Shown: piece after piece, positions 11,042-20,500 of the stretch
Layout of the letters: every line of letters begins with the position of its first letter
Position numbering within the stretch: the stretch's first letter is position 1
NCBI RefSeq assembly: GCF_026213295.1
Contig: NC_079413.1
Coordinates: 16,936,026-17,000,025, forward strand
Length of the DNA stretch: 64,000 nucleotides
Reading direction: 5' to 3'
From: Gadus chalcogrammus
Taxonomy: Eukaryota; Chordata; Actinopteri; Gadiformes; Gadidae
Position numbers and translations under genes: made by a program
Notes under the pieces: model-generated
The model's database searches: none
Told to the model about the DNA's origin: nothing
Seen by the model: the letters and a program-made list of their open reading frames with translations, nothing else

Positions 11042-12095
11042 ATGGATAAACGGCTGCATAAGACTTATTATGATCCCTCCGGACCAGGGGGTTACGGCGG
11101 CATCAATAAACTAAGAACGGCCCTCGAGCATAGTGAGGGTGCAGTACCTCCACTAAAATATATCAAGAAATGGCTGCTGAAGCAGGATCCCTACACCCTG
11201 CATGTACCTGCACCGATACATTTCCGCAGAAATAGAGTATTGGTTAGTGGAATAGATAGACAGTTCCAGGCTGATTTAGTGGATATGGCAGAGTATGCAT
11301 CCGAAAATGATGGTGTGCATTTTCTGTTGACGTGCATCGATGTATTCTCAAAACATGCATGGGTTCGTCCGTTACCATCCAAGAGGGCTATCGACGTCGC
11401 TAAAGCTTTTGATGATATTCTCGGTGAAGGGCGTACCCCCGATAAACTGCAGACTGACGCCGGCAAAGAATTTTATAACAAGATCTTTCAGCGTTTGATG
11501 GAGCGGTACAACGTCAAACATTTCTCTACATCTAACGAGACCAAGGCCAGTATAGTGGAACGCTTCAACAGGACTCTGAAAACCCGCATGTGGAGATATT
11601 TAACAGCTGCCAACTCCAAACGATATGTGGATAAGCTACAGGACTATGGTCCATGCTTATAACCATTCATATCATAGATCGATAAAAATGACCCCGGTCA
11701 ACGTTGATAAAGATAATGAGAAAACAGTGTTTAATACGCTATACAAAACCACTCAAGAGCCGATGGTGGTGTTTAGATACGATGTTGGTGACACGGTTAG
11801 AATTTCAAAAGTCAGAGCTACATTTCGAAAGGGGTATGAGCAGACATTTACGGATGAATATTTTGTAATATCGCAGCGCATAGCAAGGTGTCCTCCAGTC
11901 TATAAGCTGCAAGACTATGCAGGTGCCCCTGTCCATGGAACATTTTATGAGAAAGAGCTACAAAAAGTTATAGTGTCTAAAAACAAGGTGTATAAAATAG
12001 AAAAGATTATAGATAGAAAAAGGGAGGGGTCTAAGAATCTGGCTATATGTCAAATGGCTGGGCTGGCCGGAGGCATTCAATTCATGGATAGCTGA
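11042..12095 (+). pseudogene. Maverick retroviral-type integrase, one frameshift
   Basis: Integrates the linear element DNA. Start chosen at ATG 11042 (MDKRLHKTYYD). The first part, to 11662, has the rve catalytic core: D in FQADLVDM, D in LQTDAGKEF and E in SIVERFNRT, with about 33 residues between the last two. A one-base shift near 11630-11645 moves the rest into the frame ending at 12095. This C-terminal part holds an SH3/chromo-like segment (YDVGDTVRISK) and a basic tail. The triad is intact, but the protein would stop shortly after the core. The partner copy at 63740-64000 has a different one-base loss near its end. Confidence 0.85.
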
Positions 12096-12162
12096 AAAGA
12101 CACTAGTCGATGCATAAAGAGACATACAAGAGACATACATTCCATTATAACCAGAGTGTACG

Positions 12163-12930
12163 ATGGATAAGGAGGTGTCTGGAGGGTTCTATGTGACTCT
12201 AGCGAGTAATGCATCGGCAGGGATCTACCCACAAAATAAGATATGGAATTTTAGAACTAAATTAGCAAAATCTATACACACCAAGCAGCCCTATGAAGTA
12301 GGCCTAATTGAAGCTCAGTACCCATGCAGCTGGCATAGTTTTCCTACCGAGGACGCTACGATGACCATTCACGATGGTAAAACGGGTCATAGGACATCAT
12401 GTCTATTAGTTGGTGGGCTTTATGAGAGTATCGGATCGTTATTACTACAAATCAACAAGACTTGGGCCAAATATGATCCTAGCGGTAGAGTTATACTACA
12501 TCATGAAGGTATTAGAAACCGCGTTTATGTAGAAGGAGACGCTCACCTATCTATCGTCTTTAGAGGAAAACTGGCCGCTATGCTGGGTTTCGACGCAGGG
12601 GTCAAGCTATCAGCCCATAAATCGTATGCAGCATACGCCCCCCATCCCACCGATATTCACGGCGGGTGTTACAACATGTTCATATATAGCGACATCGTTG
12701 ACCATCAGCTGGTCGGAGATAGTTATGTCCCCCTGCTAAGGAGTATTAATATAACCGACACCAGCAGGAGACACTGCATTCACATGTTCGACAAGCCGCA
12801 TTACGTACACGTAGCCCGAGACCCTCTTGGAGATATTGAAATCGATCTAAAGTCTGACCAGAATACAAATATAAAATTCACATACGGCAAAGTGATACTC
12901 AAGCTGCATTTTAGACCTGTAAAACAGTAG
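12163..12930 (+). CDS. penton-like minor capsid protein
   Basis: Uninterrupted 255-codon frame starting MDKEVSGGFYVTLASN. Its length, its position upstream of the major capsid gene and a beta-rich sequence with no membrane segment match the Maverick/adintovirus minor capsid protein, a single jelly-roll that occupies capsid vertices. It lies 67 bp after the integrase frame and 23 bp before the core-protein gene, so it is probably part of a rightward late cluster. The second copy (62905-63672) differs at one residue I noticed (Gln versus Lys in LLLQINK). Assignment rests on gene order and recalled family character. Confidence 0.78.
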   Translation: MDKEVSGGFYVTLASNASAGIYPQNKIWNFRTKLAKSIHTKQPYEVGLIEAQYPCSWHSFPTEDATMTIHDGKTGHRTSCLLVGGLYESIGSLLLQINKTWAKYDPSGRVILHHEGIRNRVYVEGDAHLSIVFRGKLAAMLGFDAGVKLSAHKSYAAYAPHPTDIHGGCYNMFIYSDIVDHQLVGDSYVPLLRSINITDTSRRHCIHMFDKPHYVHVARDPLGDIEIDLKSDQNTNIKFTYGKVILKLHFRPVKQ

Positions 12931-12953
12931 AATCCGTAGTACCGTCTATAGGG

Positions 12954-13418
12954 ATGAGGGGGTATAGACCGCCTTACGACGAGAACAAATATGTTCAGTA
13001 TTATTTAAACCAAGCAGGGAGTGGGCTACCTGGCTATGAGGGTAGCAGCACACAATATGGAGCTGGCATCGGAGGGATGTTCCGTAGCCTCTTTAGAATG
13101 GCTATTCCGTTATTTAGGCGAGGGGTTAGCATAGCAAAGCCTCATCTGAAGACTGCTGCTAAACATATTATAGGCGACGTTATGACCAACATAGCCCATG
13201 CTGCATCTACGCCCAAACAGCAGGGGGCAGGCATGAGGGTATATGCCCGAAGAGCAACAAAGTATCCTCCTATAGGATGTGGGCGTACCCGTGCACCGGC
13301 ACGACGTCGTAAACAGAATAAAAGATTGGCATCTATCAAAAAGAGATCCAAACCTAAAAGGAGCAGGAAGGTGGCATCCCGTCGTTTTAGAGGGGCAGCT
13401 AACGATATATTCATCTAG
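12954..13418 (+). CDS. basic core / pVI-pX-like virion protein
   Basis: 154 codons. The N-terminus is Tyr/Gly-rich. The middle, about residues 40-75, has an amphipathic hydrophobic stretch (GIGGMFRSLFRMAIPLFRRG), like membrane-active or core peptides of adenoviruses and Mavericks. The C-terminal third is strongly basic (RRRKQNKRLASIKKRSKPKR), as expected for DNA condensation in the virion. It sits between penton and major capsid, 23 bp from each. The copy-2 counterpart is identical. Role inferred from composition and position. Confidence 0.68.
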   Translation: MRGYRPPYDENKYVQYYLNQAGSGLPGYEGSSTQYGAGIGGMFRSLFRMAIPLFRRGVSIAKPHLKTAAKHIIGDVMTNIAHAASTPKQQGAGMRVYARRATKYPPIGCGRTRAPARRRKQNKRLASIKKRSKPKRSRKVASRRFRGAANDIFI

Positions 13419-13441
13419 TATAGCAGGAGGGTTGAATAACA

Positions 13442-14749
13442 ATGGCGTTGCTACATAACATGTCAGACGAATGCATTAAGAGCGAGCTGGATCTCTTCTC
13501 CCTGCCGATGACGCAGACATCGATAGAAAAAAGTACATATATTGAAATACCCCCGCTATCGGCGCTAACAGATGGTGGACCCATAGAGTTCTTTGTATCG
13601 GCCAGTAGCGAAGACTATATAGATCTAAACAACACGTATTTACATCTGAGGATCAAGATTACTAATCCTGATGGAACAGACTTGGCTCCGGCGGCACCCG
13701 TGGGACTGATTAACTATCCAGGATGCACGTTATTCTCCCAAGTAGATATTACTCTGGGTGATAGGCTTATCACCCAGTCGTCAAACACCTATCCATACAG
13801 AGGCATAATAGAATGCCTGCTAAACTATGGAAACGGAACATTAGACACCCAATTTGGCTGTGGTCTATTCCAGAAAGACACACATGGACATATGGACGAG
13901 ATTCTTCCTGGAGGTCTCAATCTAGGCTTAACGACTAGGAGTGAATATACAGGGCGAAGTCGTATAGTGGAGCTGATATCCCCTATACACGTCGATATGT
14001 TTTTTCAGGAGAAACTGTTGATTAACGGAGTTGATCTCCGCATGAGATTCATTAGAGCAAAAAATGATTTCTGTCTCATGTCCGATGGGGCTGTGGAATA
14101 CCGGGTCTCTATAGCGTCTGCAAATGTTTTCATTAAAAAGGTATCGGTAGCACCAGGCGTCAAGCTGGCACATGCCCGTGCGCTAAACCAAGCTAACGTT
14201 AAATACCCTGTTGATAGGGTATGTCTAAAGAATGTATCCATCGCTGCGGGCAGCCGTATATGCACACAGGATAATCTATTTCTAGGCCAAATACCCAAGA
14301 TGGTTATTATAGGTTTTGTGAATAACGAAGCATTCACAGGGAGCTATGCCAGGAATCCTTTCAGATTCCAGCATTTCGGCATTGAGTTCTTATCCCTATA
14401 TTGCGACGGTCAGGCATATCCCTCTAAACCCTTTCAGCCTGACTTTAGAAATGGTCTCTATACACGAGAATATTTCCAGCTCATTCAGGCTACAGGTCGA
14501 CAGCTCAAAGATAGAGAAATAGCCATTAATCATAAGGAATTCGGGGGCGGGTATGCATTATTTTGTTTCAACCTTGAGGCAGATGAGGGCTGTGGACAAC
14601 ATGTATCGCTAGTCAGAACAGGGAATGTGAGGCTAGAGGCACGGTTCAGAGCAGCATTGGCTACAACGGTCAATTTGATATGTTATGCAGTTTATGATTC
14701 TGTTATAGAAATATCAAATAGACGACAGGTGCTGTTGGACTATTACTGA
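13442..14749 (+). CDS. double-jelly-roll major capsid protein
   Basis: 435 codons, no interruption, beginning MALLHNMSDECIKSELDLF. The sequence has the N-terminal signature found in Maverick and adintovirus capsids (YIEIPPLSALTDGGPIEFFV, then a strand-rich body) and is the right length for a double-jelly-roll hexon-like protein. It would trimerise to form the icosahedral shell. The gene lies 23 bp after the core-protein gene and 15 bp before the protease. Copy 2 differs at one residue by inspection (Cys versus Arg near residue 261). Fully open in both copies, in contrast to the replication genes. Confidence 0.85.
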   Translation: MALLHNMSDECIKSELDLFSLPMTQTSIEKSTYIEIPPLSALTDGGPIEFFVSASSEDYIDLNNTYLHLRIKITNPDGTDLAPAAPVGLINYPGCTLFSQVDITLGDRLITQSSNTYPYRGIIECLLNYGNGTLDTQFGCGLFQKDTHGHMDEILPGGLNLGLTTRSEYTGRSRIVELISPIHVDMFFQEKLLINGVDLRMRFIRAKNDFCLMSDGAVEYRVSIASANVFIKKVSVAPGVKLAHARALNQANVKYPVDRVCLKNVSIAAGSRICTQDNLFLGQIPKMVIIGFVNNEAFTGSYARNPFRFQHFGIEFLSLYCDGQAYPSKPFQPDFRNGLYTREYFQLIQATGRQLKDREIAINHKEFGGGYALFCFNLEADEGCGQHVSLVRTGNVRLEARFRAALATTVNLICYAVYDSVIEISNRRQVLLDYY

Positions 14750-14764
14750 AAAAGGCGGTGCGAT

Positions 14765-15286
14765 ATGAATACTATAGAGCTAACAGCCGTGTGTCAGAAA
14801 ATGGCACACAAGGCATATTTTCTCGGCGCGTTACCGTGTAATCACCTACCCCGGGAAATTCATCAGAGGCCTGCTATGATGGTGGTCAACACCGAACCTT
14901 CACATATGGCCGGTGCGCATTGGCTAGCCATCTATATTACTGATGAGAGACAGGGTTACTTTTTCGACTCCTACGGCAACCCACCCTCATACTCTGAGTT
15001 TCCTGAGACCATACAGCGTTTTCTCGATCAGCACTGTATAGATGTTGATCATTCTACACAACAGGTCCAGGATCCGTCAAGTACAGCATGTGGGCATCAT
15101 TGTGTTTTTTTCTTGTTTAATATGCAAAAAGGGGTATCCTATCAAAAGTTTTTGAAAATGTATGGGGATAATTTACCCCGTAATGATGAAAAGGTTTATG
15201 ACTTTGTTAACCGTGTACAACCTAATGTCTGTAATGAGCATGATATGATGTGTGTGCAGTCATGTGTATGCGGATGTAACATGTAG
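14765..15286 (+). CDS. adenain-like cysteine protease
   Basis: 173 codons. A catalytic His is visible in GAHWLAIYIT, an acidic residue in GYFFDSYGNPP, and the catalytic Cys region is STACGHHCVFFLF. This is the order and spacing of the adenovirus-type (C5, Ulp1-like) maturation protease, used to process capsid and core precursors. The C-terminus is Cys-rich. The gene begins 15 bp after the capsid stop. The copy-2 protein is identical. It ends next to a poly(A) signal and converges with the gene at 15410. Confidence 0.88.
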   Translation: MNTIELTAVCQKMAHKAYFLGALPCNHLPREIHQRPAMMVVNTEPSHMAGAHWLAIYITDERQGYFFDSYGNPPSYSEFPETIQRFLDQHCIDVDHSTQQVQDPSSTACGHHCVFFLFNMQKGVSYQKFLKMYGDNLPRNDEKVYDFVNRVQPNVCNEHDMMCVQSCVCGCNM

Positions 15287-15324
15287 CATGTGTTGTTGTT
15301 GTTATGATTGTTTTCTGTATTGAT

Positions 15325-15376
15325 AATAAAAGTACAATAATTTGATTACATTTTAGTAGTACTGTTTTCTTTTATT
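15325..15376. terminator. bidirectional polyadenylation region of copy 1
   Basis: AATAAA at 15325-15330 serves the rightward capsid/protease cluster, and TTTATT at 15371-15376 is the signal for the leftward cluster. The two converging units are 123 bp apart. The same arrangement is present in copy 2 near 60459-60510. Confidence 0.7.
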
Positions 15377-15409
15377 TTTACGGATAAAACATACATTTAG
15401 ATACATAAT

Positions 15410-16171
15410 TTAAAATGGCAACCACTCGGCCACATGCATTCCAGGGGAAGTAATAGATGACAAGGGCTGCTTGCGTTTCCTCCTTTTATCGGATGAGCCA
15501 GGGGCGGAGGCCATCGCATTGGCGTCCGTAGTGCCGGGGCTATGCTTATACATGTCTACAGTTTGCCTGAGTTGTTTATTAGGGATAGCCGATAGGGGTA
15601 TATTATTACTGGCTAAAGATTTCAGAAATACATTCCAGCCCTGTGGTCTGACAGATTCGACAACATGGTAAGGGGCGGTAACATTCTTTAACAAATCAAA
15701 CATATGGGACCCCTTAATAGTTTCGCCATGTAATATGATCTCCCCCTTGTCCGACCATGAAACATTTTTAGATTTCTTTAAAGAGTCCAGGATATGTCGG
15801 GTATTGCTCTTGCTTCTGACGGGTATATGTTTCATTATATCCTTATAGATATGATCGCCGGTGCCGTCATCGTCATCAGCACTATGCTGTGCCGCCATAG
15901 GCGTATGAACAGGGTCCCCCTCAGCAAGCGACAGAGTTAATTCTCCATGCTCGCGCTGCCCTTGCTTTACCATGGATAGATAACGCTGCAGGACAGCGCC
16001 GTACCTGGCCGCTTTTTCATATAGGTCTGTATCGGGAGTGTTCAACACCATCGTAATGGCTTTATCCAGCTCATTTTCAGCAGTCTGTCTAACAGAATCC
16101 CTGGGCGGGGTATGTTTTAAGGCATCGAGTTGATGTTGAGGAACTAGATACATCTTGTGCGTATGATCCAT
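15410..16171 (-). CDS. conserved Maverick small protein, function unknown
   Basis: The frame is open from 16180, but the first ATG is at 16171 (MDHTHKMYLVPQHQLDAL). The protein has a helical N-terminal half with an acidic centre (ADDDDGTGDHIYKDI), a central globular segment containing ILHGETIKGSHMFDLL, and a basic patch DKRRKRK that could be a nuclear signal. It matches the type of protein Maverick elements carry next to the ATPase (often called PY or PW), but no biochemical role is known to me. The upstream gene ends only a few bases before. The copy-2 protein differs at two positions (His/Arg, Gln/Leu). Confidence 0.65.
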   Translation of the reverse strand: MDHTHKMYLVPQHQLDALKHTPPRDSVRQTAENELDKAITMVLNTPDTDLYEKAARYGAVLQRYLSMVKQGQREHGELTLSLAEGDPVHTPMAAQHSADDDDGTGDHIYKDIMKHIPVRSKSNTRHILDSLKKSKNVSWSDKGEIILHGETIKGSHMFDLLKNVTAPYHVVESVRPQGWNVFLKSLASNNIPLSAIPNKQLRQTVDMYKHSPGTTDANAMASAPGSSDKRRKRKQPLSSITSPGMHVAEWLPF

Positions 16172-16176
16172 TATAA

Positions 16177-16509
16177 TCACCCTCCTCTTGAGAACAGGCT
16201 TGTAAACAACGGTATGGCCACAGACAGCAGGGGTAGTAGAAATCCACCAGTCTGATTGATTAGTCTTTTCTTTCTAGATATTAGTACATTTTTATTGGCG
16301 AGTATTCTGAGGTCCTTCTTTCGTCTACGCAATTTCGTATGCTGGCGTGGAGTCAGAGGTATTTTGCCTTGTAAAATGTTCAAGGCTATTTCACACAGCG
16401 AGTTGATAAAGTCGGTGTTGGCTGTCCTGAGGATAACTTTACGTTGGGCCGGAGGTGCGCTATATAGTTGCTTAAGACGCTCACGATTTCTACTTATACG
16501 TGAGGACAT
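16177..16509 (-). CDS. small basic protein with C-terminal hydrophobic segment
   Basis: 110 codons beginning MSSRISRNRERLKQLY. Basic throughout, with a Lys/Arg-rich middle (TKLRRRKKDLRIL) and a C-terminal hydrophobic stretch (GGFLLPLLSVAIPLFTSLF) followed by Gly-Gly. This layout recurs in Maverick/adintovirus genomes beside the ATPase and may be a virion or membrane-active peptide precursor. That role is inferred. The tail motif resembles the IPLF segment of the core protein at 12954-13418. The copy-2 version (59326-59658) is identical. In this copy the ATPase frame overlaps its start. Confidence 0.65.
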   Translation of the reverse strand: MSSRISRNRERLKQLYSAPPAQRKVILRTANTDFINSLCEIALNILQGKIPLTPRQHTKLRRRKKDLRILANKNVLISRKKRLINQTGGFLLPLLSVAIPLFTSLFSRGG

Positions 16510-17191
16510 GGTCTTTTGGGCTAATCACTTTGGCTCTCTGAGTGTATACAACATGCCGGTCTGACAATATATCTGTTCTAAGTCTCATGTTGTCTGGGGT
16601 CATGGCTTTAAAGTCTACAAGTAGATAGCCGTAAGGCATGTCGGTAGCATCGTTAAAGGCTTCTAGAAAATATTTTGTCTTGCATGGAAACATCTGTTTG
16701 GCTATCAGCATAATCTGATATTTGTCACGAGGGTTCTTAAACAAAACCATGTAATTGGTATTTAGACTAATTGTACGGCTGGTTTTACCCTGCATAAATA
16801 AATTCTGGACCAGATACATACAACTGAGATTACGATGGTGTACATATTTGGTAAAAACGTACTGAACCTCTATATTATTGCATGCATCGTTCATCAAGTC
16901 GTCAATAATGAGCAGATTTCTAGTATGGACTGGTAAGATTGCATCATCACATAGAGATTTGGGGATCCCTTCTACAAAGTGAATGTTCCTTATTTTAAGT
17001 AAATCATCATATATGGGCTGCCAGCATGAATAAACATATACTATATTCTCAATCTTTTCTGAGAATAACCGATCCATATTTTCAATGACTGTTTTGACAA
17101 AGTAGGTTTTGCCGCTGTTTGAAGGTCCCGATACTACCATGCTGAACGGGTGTTGAAGTCTAGGGTCGAACGTTGTGTGTACAGCAGCCAT
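16490..17191 (-). CDS. FtsK/HerA-type genome packaging ATPase
   Basis: Translocates genome DNA into the capsid. Walker A is GPSNSGKT (about residues 22-29) and Walker B is LLIIDDLM (about residues 96-103). Length is normal for Maverick ATPases. Start ATG at 17191. The C-terminus differs from copy 2: an insertion of about 16 bp near 16530-16546 replaces the short end after LSDRHV with 17 extra residues and makes the frame overlap the next gene by 20 bp. The extension is probably non-native, though the catalytic core is intact. Copy 2 is 216 codons. Confidence 0.88.
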   Translation of the reverse strand: MAAVHTTFDPRLQHPFSMVVSGPSNSGKTYFVKTVIENMDRLFSEKIENIVYVYSCWQPIYDDLLKIRNIHFVEGIPKSLCDDAILPVHTRNLLIIDDLMNDACNNIEVQYVFTKYVHHRNLSCMYLVQNLFMQGKTSRTISLNTNYMVLFKNPRDKYQIMLIAKQMFPCKTKYFLEAFNDATDMPYGYLLVDFKAMTPDNMRLRTDILSDRHVVYTQRAKVISPKDHVLTYK

Positions 17192-17579
17192 CTCTGCGGT
17201 CTGTGTGCATCCCCTCTGATGGACGGATGTATTGTGACCATAGAACCGTGAAACATTTGACAGTTAACATTCTTTATTAACACCGACATGATTATTAGCA
17301 CAGTCATTCATCATTAATACATGATGCATAAAAAAAAAAAAGATTAAAATAAAAAAAAGATGAAAGAAGAGAACATGGATCATTTGAAAACAATAAAAAA
17401 CAAAATAGCTAATAGCATGATTATAACATAGTATGATTTGATTTTCTTAACACAATATGCATACCCCCCTCAAAAATATAAAATGAATAAAAACATGGAT
17501 CATTTGAAAACGATATGTAAAAAGAAGAAGAAGAAAAACATGGATCATGTGAAAAAGAGAAAAACAATAAACAAAATGG
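17192..17579. other. intergenic between ATPase and polymerase, with a repeated 18-mer
   Basis: AT-rich, with A-runs. The sequence ACATGGATCATTTGAAAA (or ...ATGTGAAAA) occurs three times, at 17373, 17493 and 17538. Copy 2 keeps all three in the inverse orientation (58300-58530). No gene. Function of the repeat unknown. Confidence 0.6.
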
Positions 17580-20500
17580 TTAATAACCGTAAGGAAGCGT
17601 GGTGTAGTCGGGGAAGACCCTGCGTTTGTTGTAAACCACCCTAAGCCGTTTAACTACAGTAGCGTTTTTAAGCAGAAACCTAGTCTTATCTCGCTGGATG
17701 GTATCTACAGTGGTGGTGATGTCGAGGGTTTGAGGCCGATGGTTGACAAAATCATCCAATAGACATTTCAGGGTCTGCTGGGTGACCACTTTAGCATTTT
17801 ATCAGAGATAAAGCAAAAGTGACTAATGTGATAGCTATCGCTAAACATGAGCTGAGTGAACCTTTCAGGGTCAGAAATTAGCTCACAAGTGGGTAGGTCT
17901 GGGCGTAGTGAAAAGCGACCCCACAGACTGTTTAGAATCAACTTGTTGCAATTACGCATGGCCTTGTTCACACACATGTTGTCGTGATCCAACTGTATAC
18001 CCTCCTTTGCCAGATAGTTTTGCACATACGCTCGCTGTTTCTCCGCAGTGTCCACTGTGCTGGGGTATCCTGAAGCCTCCTGTTTACGCTTGAGAAACGT
18101 TTTGACATACCCTTTAAACAGAGTCTCTGACCGTTTGGGGTAGTGCCACACCTCATGCATTTGGATTAACTCGTAACCCATTTCGACTGCTTTTTGTAGC
18201 TCAAAAGTCACCCAGGTGCCTGTCAGAGCCCGTTCATCGTTGCAGTGATGACACGCGTCTGTCTGATTGAGCTCAGTGGCACATGTACCACAGAGGGGGA
18301 ACATCAGCTTCCCATGACACCTGTAGGGGAGCACAGGATGGTAAAGACCTCTGGGGGGCAACACGGTGCATTTGATGATGCCGAAATACCCATCCAAAGG
18401 ACCAAAATTCCTGAAAATGATCTGGGGGTGCTCTACAGGATAATGACAGCGAGCCTGTACTGTGGGGTAGAGAGAGGTAAAGTCATAGTAGCGTATTTTC
18501 TCACCGGGCTCGGCCTTGTGATACATTTTGATGGCATTGGTGCGACCCCCATAGAGAGAGTCGCGAGGATCAATCCTAGGTTGTATCTTCAGAGTAGCCA
18601 AGAATGCCTGCACTGCAGCATTGGTCTTTTTCAGACGGTGCCACTCACACTCCCACATGACCACAACTCTTAAACCATGATCTCTTTCGAGAGCCTTGAC
18701 TTTGAGGTGAAACTGCACCCACAATTCGCCATAGGTCTTCTTGAGGACAGGGTTCTGGTGGCCAGCGTTGTAGCACTGTTCACACCCATGATAAAAGCAT
18801 CCTGCAAATTCATAGGCTGTGTTTATAGATGGTGCATGTCCGTCTAGGAAGAATGGTCCATATTTAGCCTCTCCATGGTTGAGAGCATGCCGAATCTCCA
18901 TGTTATTGGAGTGGGATAGATATTCAAGCCACTGGATGGATGCGCATGAGAACGACTTTTGCTTTTTCTGATAGACCCCCTCGTAGGTCAGTGCCAGGAC
19001 GTTTTTCTTCAAGAACGACTTTTTGAAGGTGGCCATGCACGCCGAAGCCAGAGTGGCATAGGACAAGGGGTCTATAGTGGCACACTCTATGAAATTTTCC
19101 CTGTAGATCCCACACGCCGTGTATAGGATCCTCACGTCGTTGACACAGTAGAGACGCAGCTGTTTCTGAAAGTCAAATTTTTTGTGTCGTACAGATCTGT
19201 ACCAAATAGCGAAATCTGTCTTTTGATCGCTAGTCATGGAATCATATCCATAATATGAGATCTCAGGGTAGGCACCGACATAAGACTCGTTGGCCCGTGT
19301 GTTGAATTTATGCGGAAAATTACCTTTTGCCATATCGTCAAAATCCAACGCCGCCGGTGCATTAGCCAATCGCATGGGCAAGAAGCTAAATGAGTCGACC
19401 CATCTCTGATGGTAGGCGTCATCACGCATCAAAATGACTCTGCTACCCTTCATGACTAAAGTGGGTTTAATACCCTGCTTGGTCATGTAATCCAGGACGA
19501 TATAGTTATCAAAGCCCGACGCGTTGTGTGCAACAAATGTATACAACGAATACTCCCCTCTTCTGTAGCGTTTCACAAACTCGCTTACACAACCTAGACC
19601 TGTAGCATACCATTCTATGCCTTCAGACGTTGTAGCAGCCACACAGTTTGCTTCGTGACGACCATCATGCATGCGCGTTTCGAAATCATAGTATATGTAT
19701 TTATTAGGCGGAGCGTCGTCATCAGAGTCATCCGATGGACCCCAGCGACCACCCCTGCGTTTCTTTTTCTTTTTCTTTTTGTATGGCTGGATATAGCAAT
19801 CATGTATTCCATCATCGGGCCTCGGCTCCCCACAGTTACGACACTTTGCCTCGCTGCATACGTGACCATTATCGACACCTTCCTCCTCCTCCTCCTCCTC
19901 CTCCTCCTCCTCCTCCCCCACCCCCTTCTTCTTCTTCTTCGGTATGATATACTGTCTACAACAACGATCGCAGTATTTGAGCTTTTCACAAGGTATCATG
20001 TCATGTTTGGCAGAATGCTTCTTGTGTGTGTTGTAGCAGACCTGCGAGCGGCATATACGACTACAGTCCTTGCACTTTATCGTGCGACCTGATAGTCTAT
20101 CGCACACTGTCAGACACACATTGCAATGGATCGGGCATTTGTGGAATAGAATTCCCTCATGGGCCTTGTAACAATATTCACACACATATCCCGTACCAAA
20201 GAATGCCGTTCTGTTCTCTATGCAATGATAATGGTTATCATGGAGGTATAGCCATACTGTTTTTGGATGTTGGCCCGTATGTGTCTGGAACATCTCCAGC
20301 TTCCTGAATGCATCATTATGATGAAATATCAGGATTTTAACATCTAGATGTCTCTCAAATTTGGAAACATCCGAGAAACCCACAGAGTGATCTGGGGCAA
20401 ACCCCAGATCACTGTGTAATTTGCGAGCCGCCTCCAAATTAGTCTCTTCGGCCGCTGTGTCACCCCCGGTTACCCCCTCATGCAGAAAATGTGTCATGCA

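Noticed and set aside
18245..20307. Plus-strand frames over the polymerase, some with poly-Pro or poly-Leu
   Set aside because: Antisense shadows of the polymerase low-complexity tracts. Equivalent frames recur antisense in copy 2.
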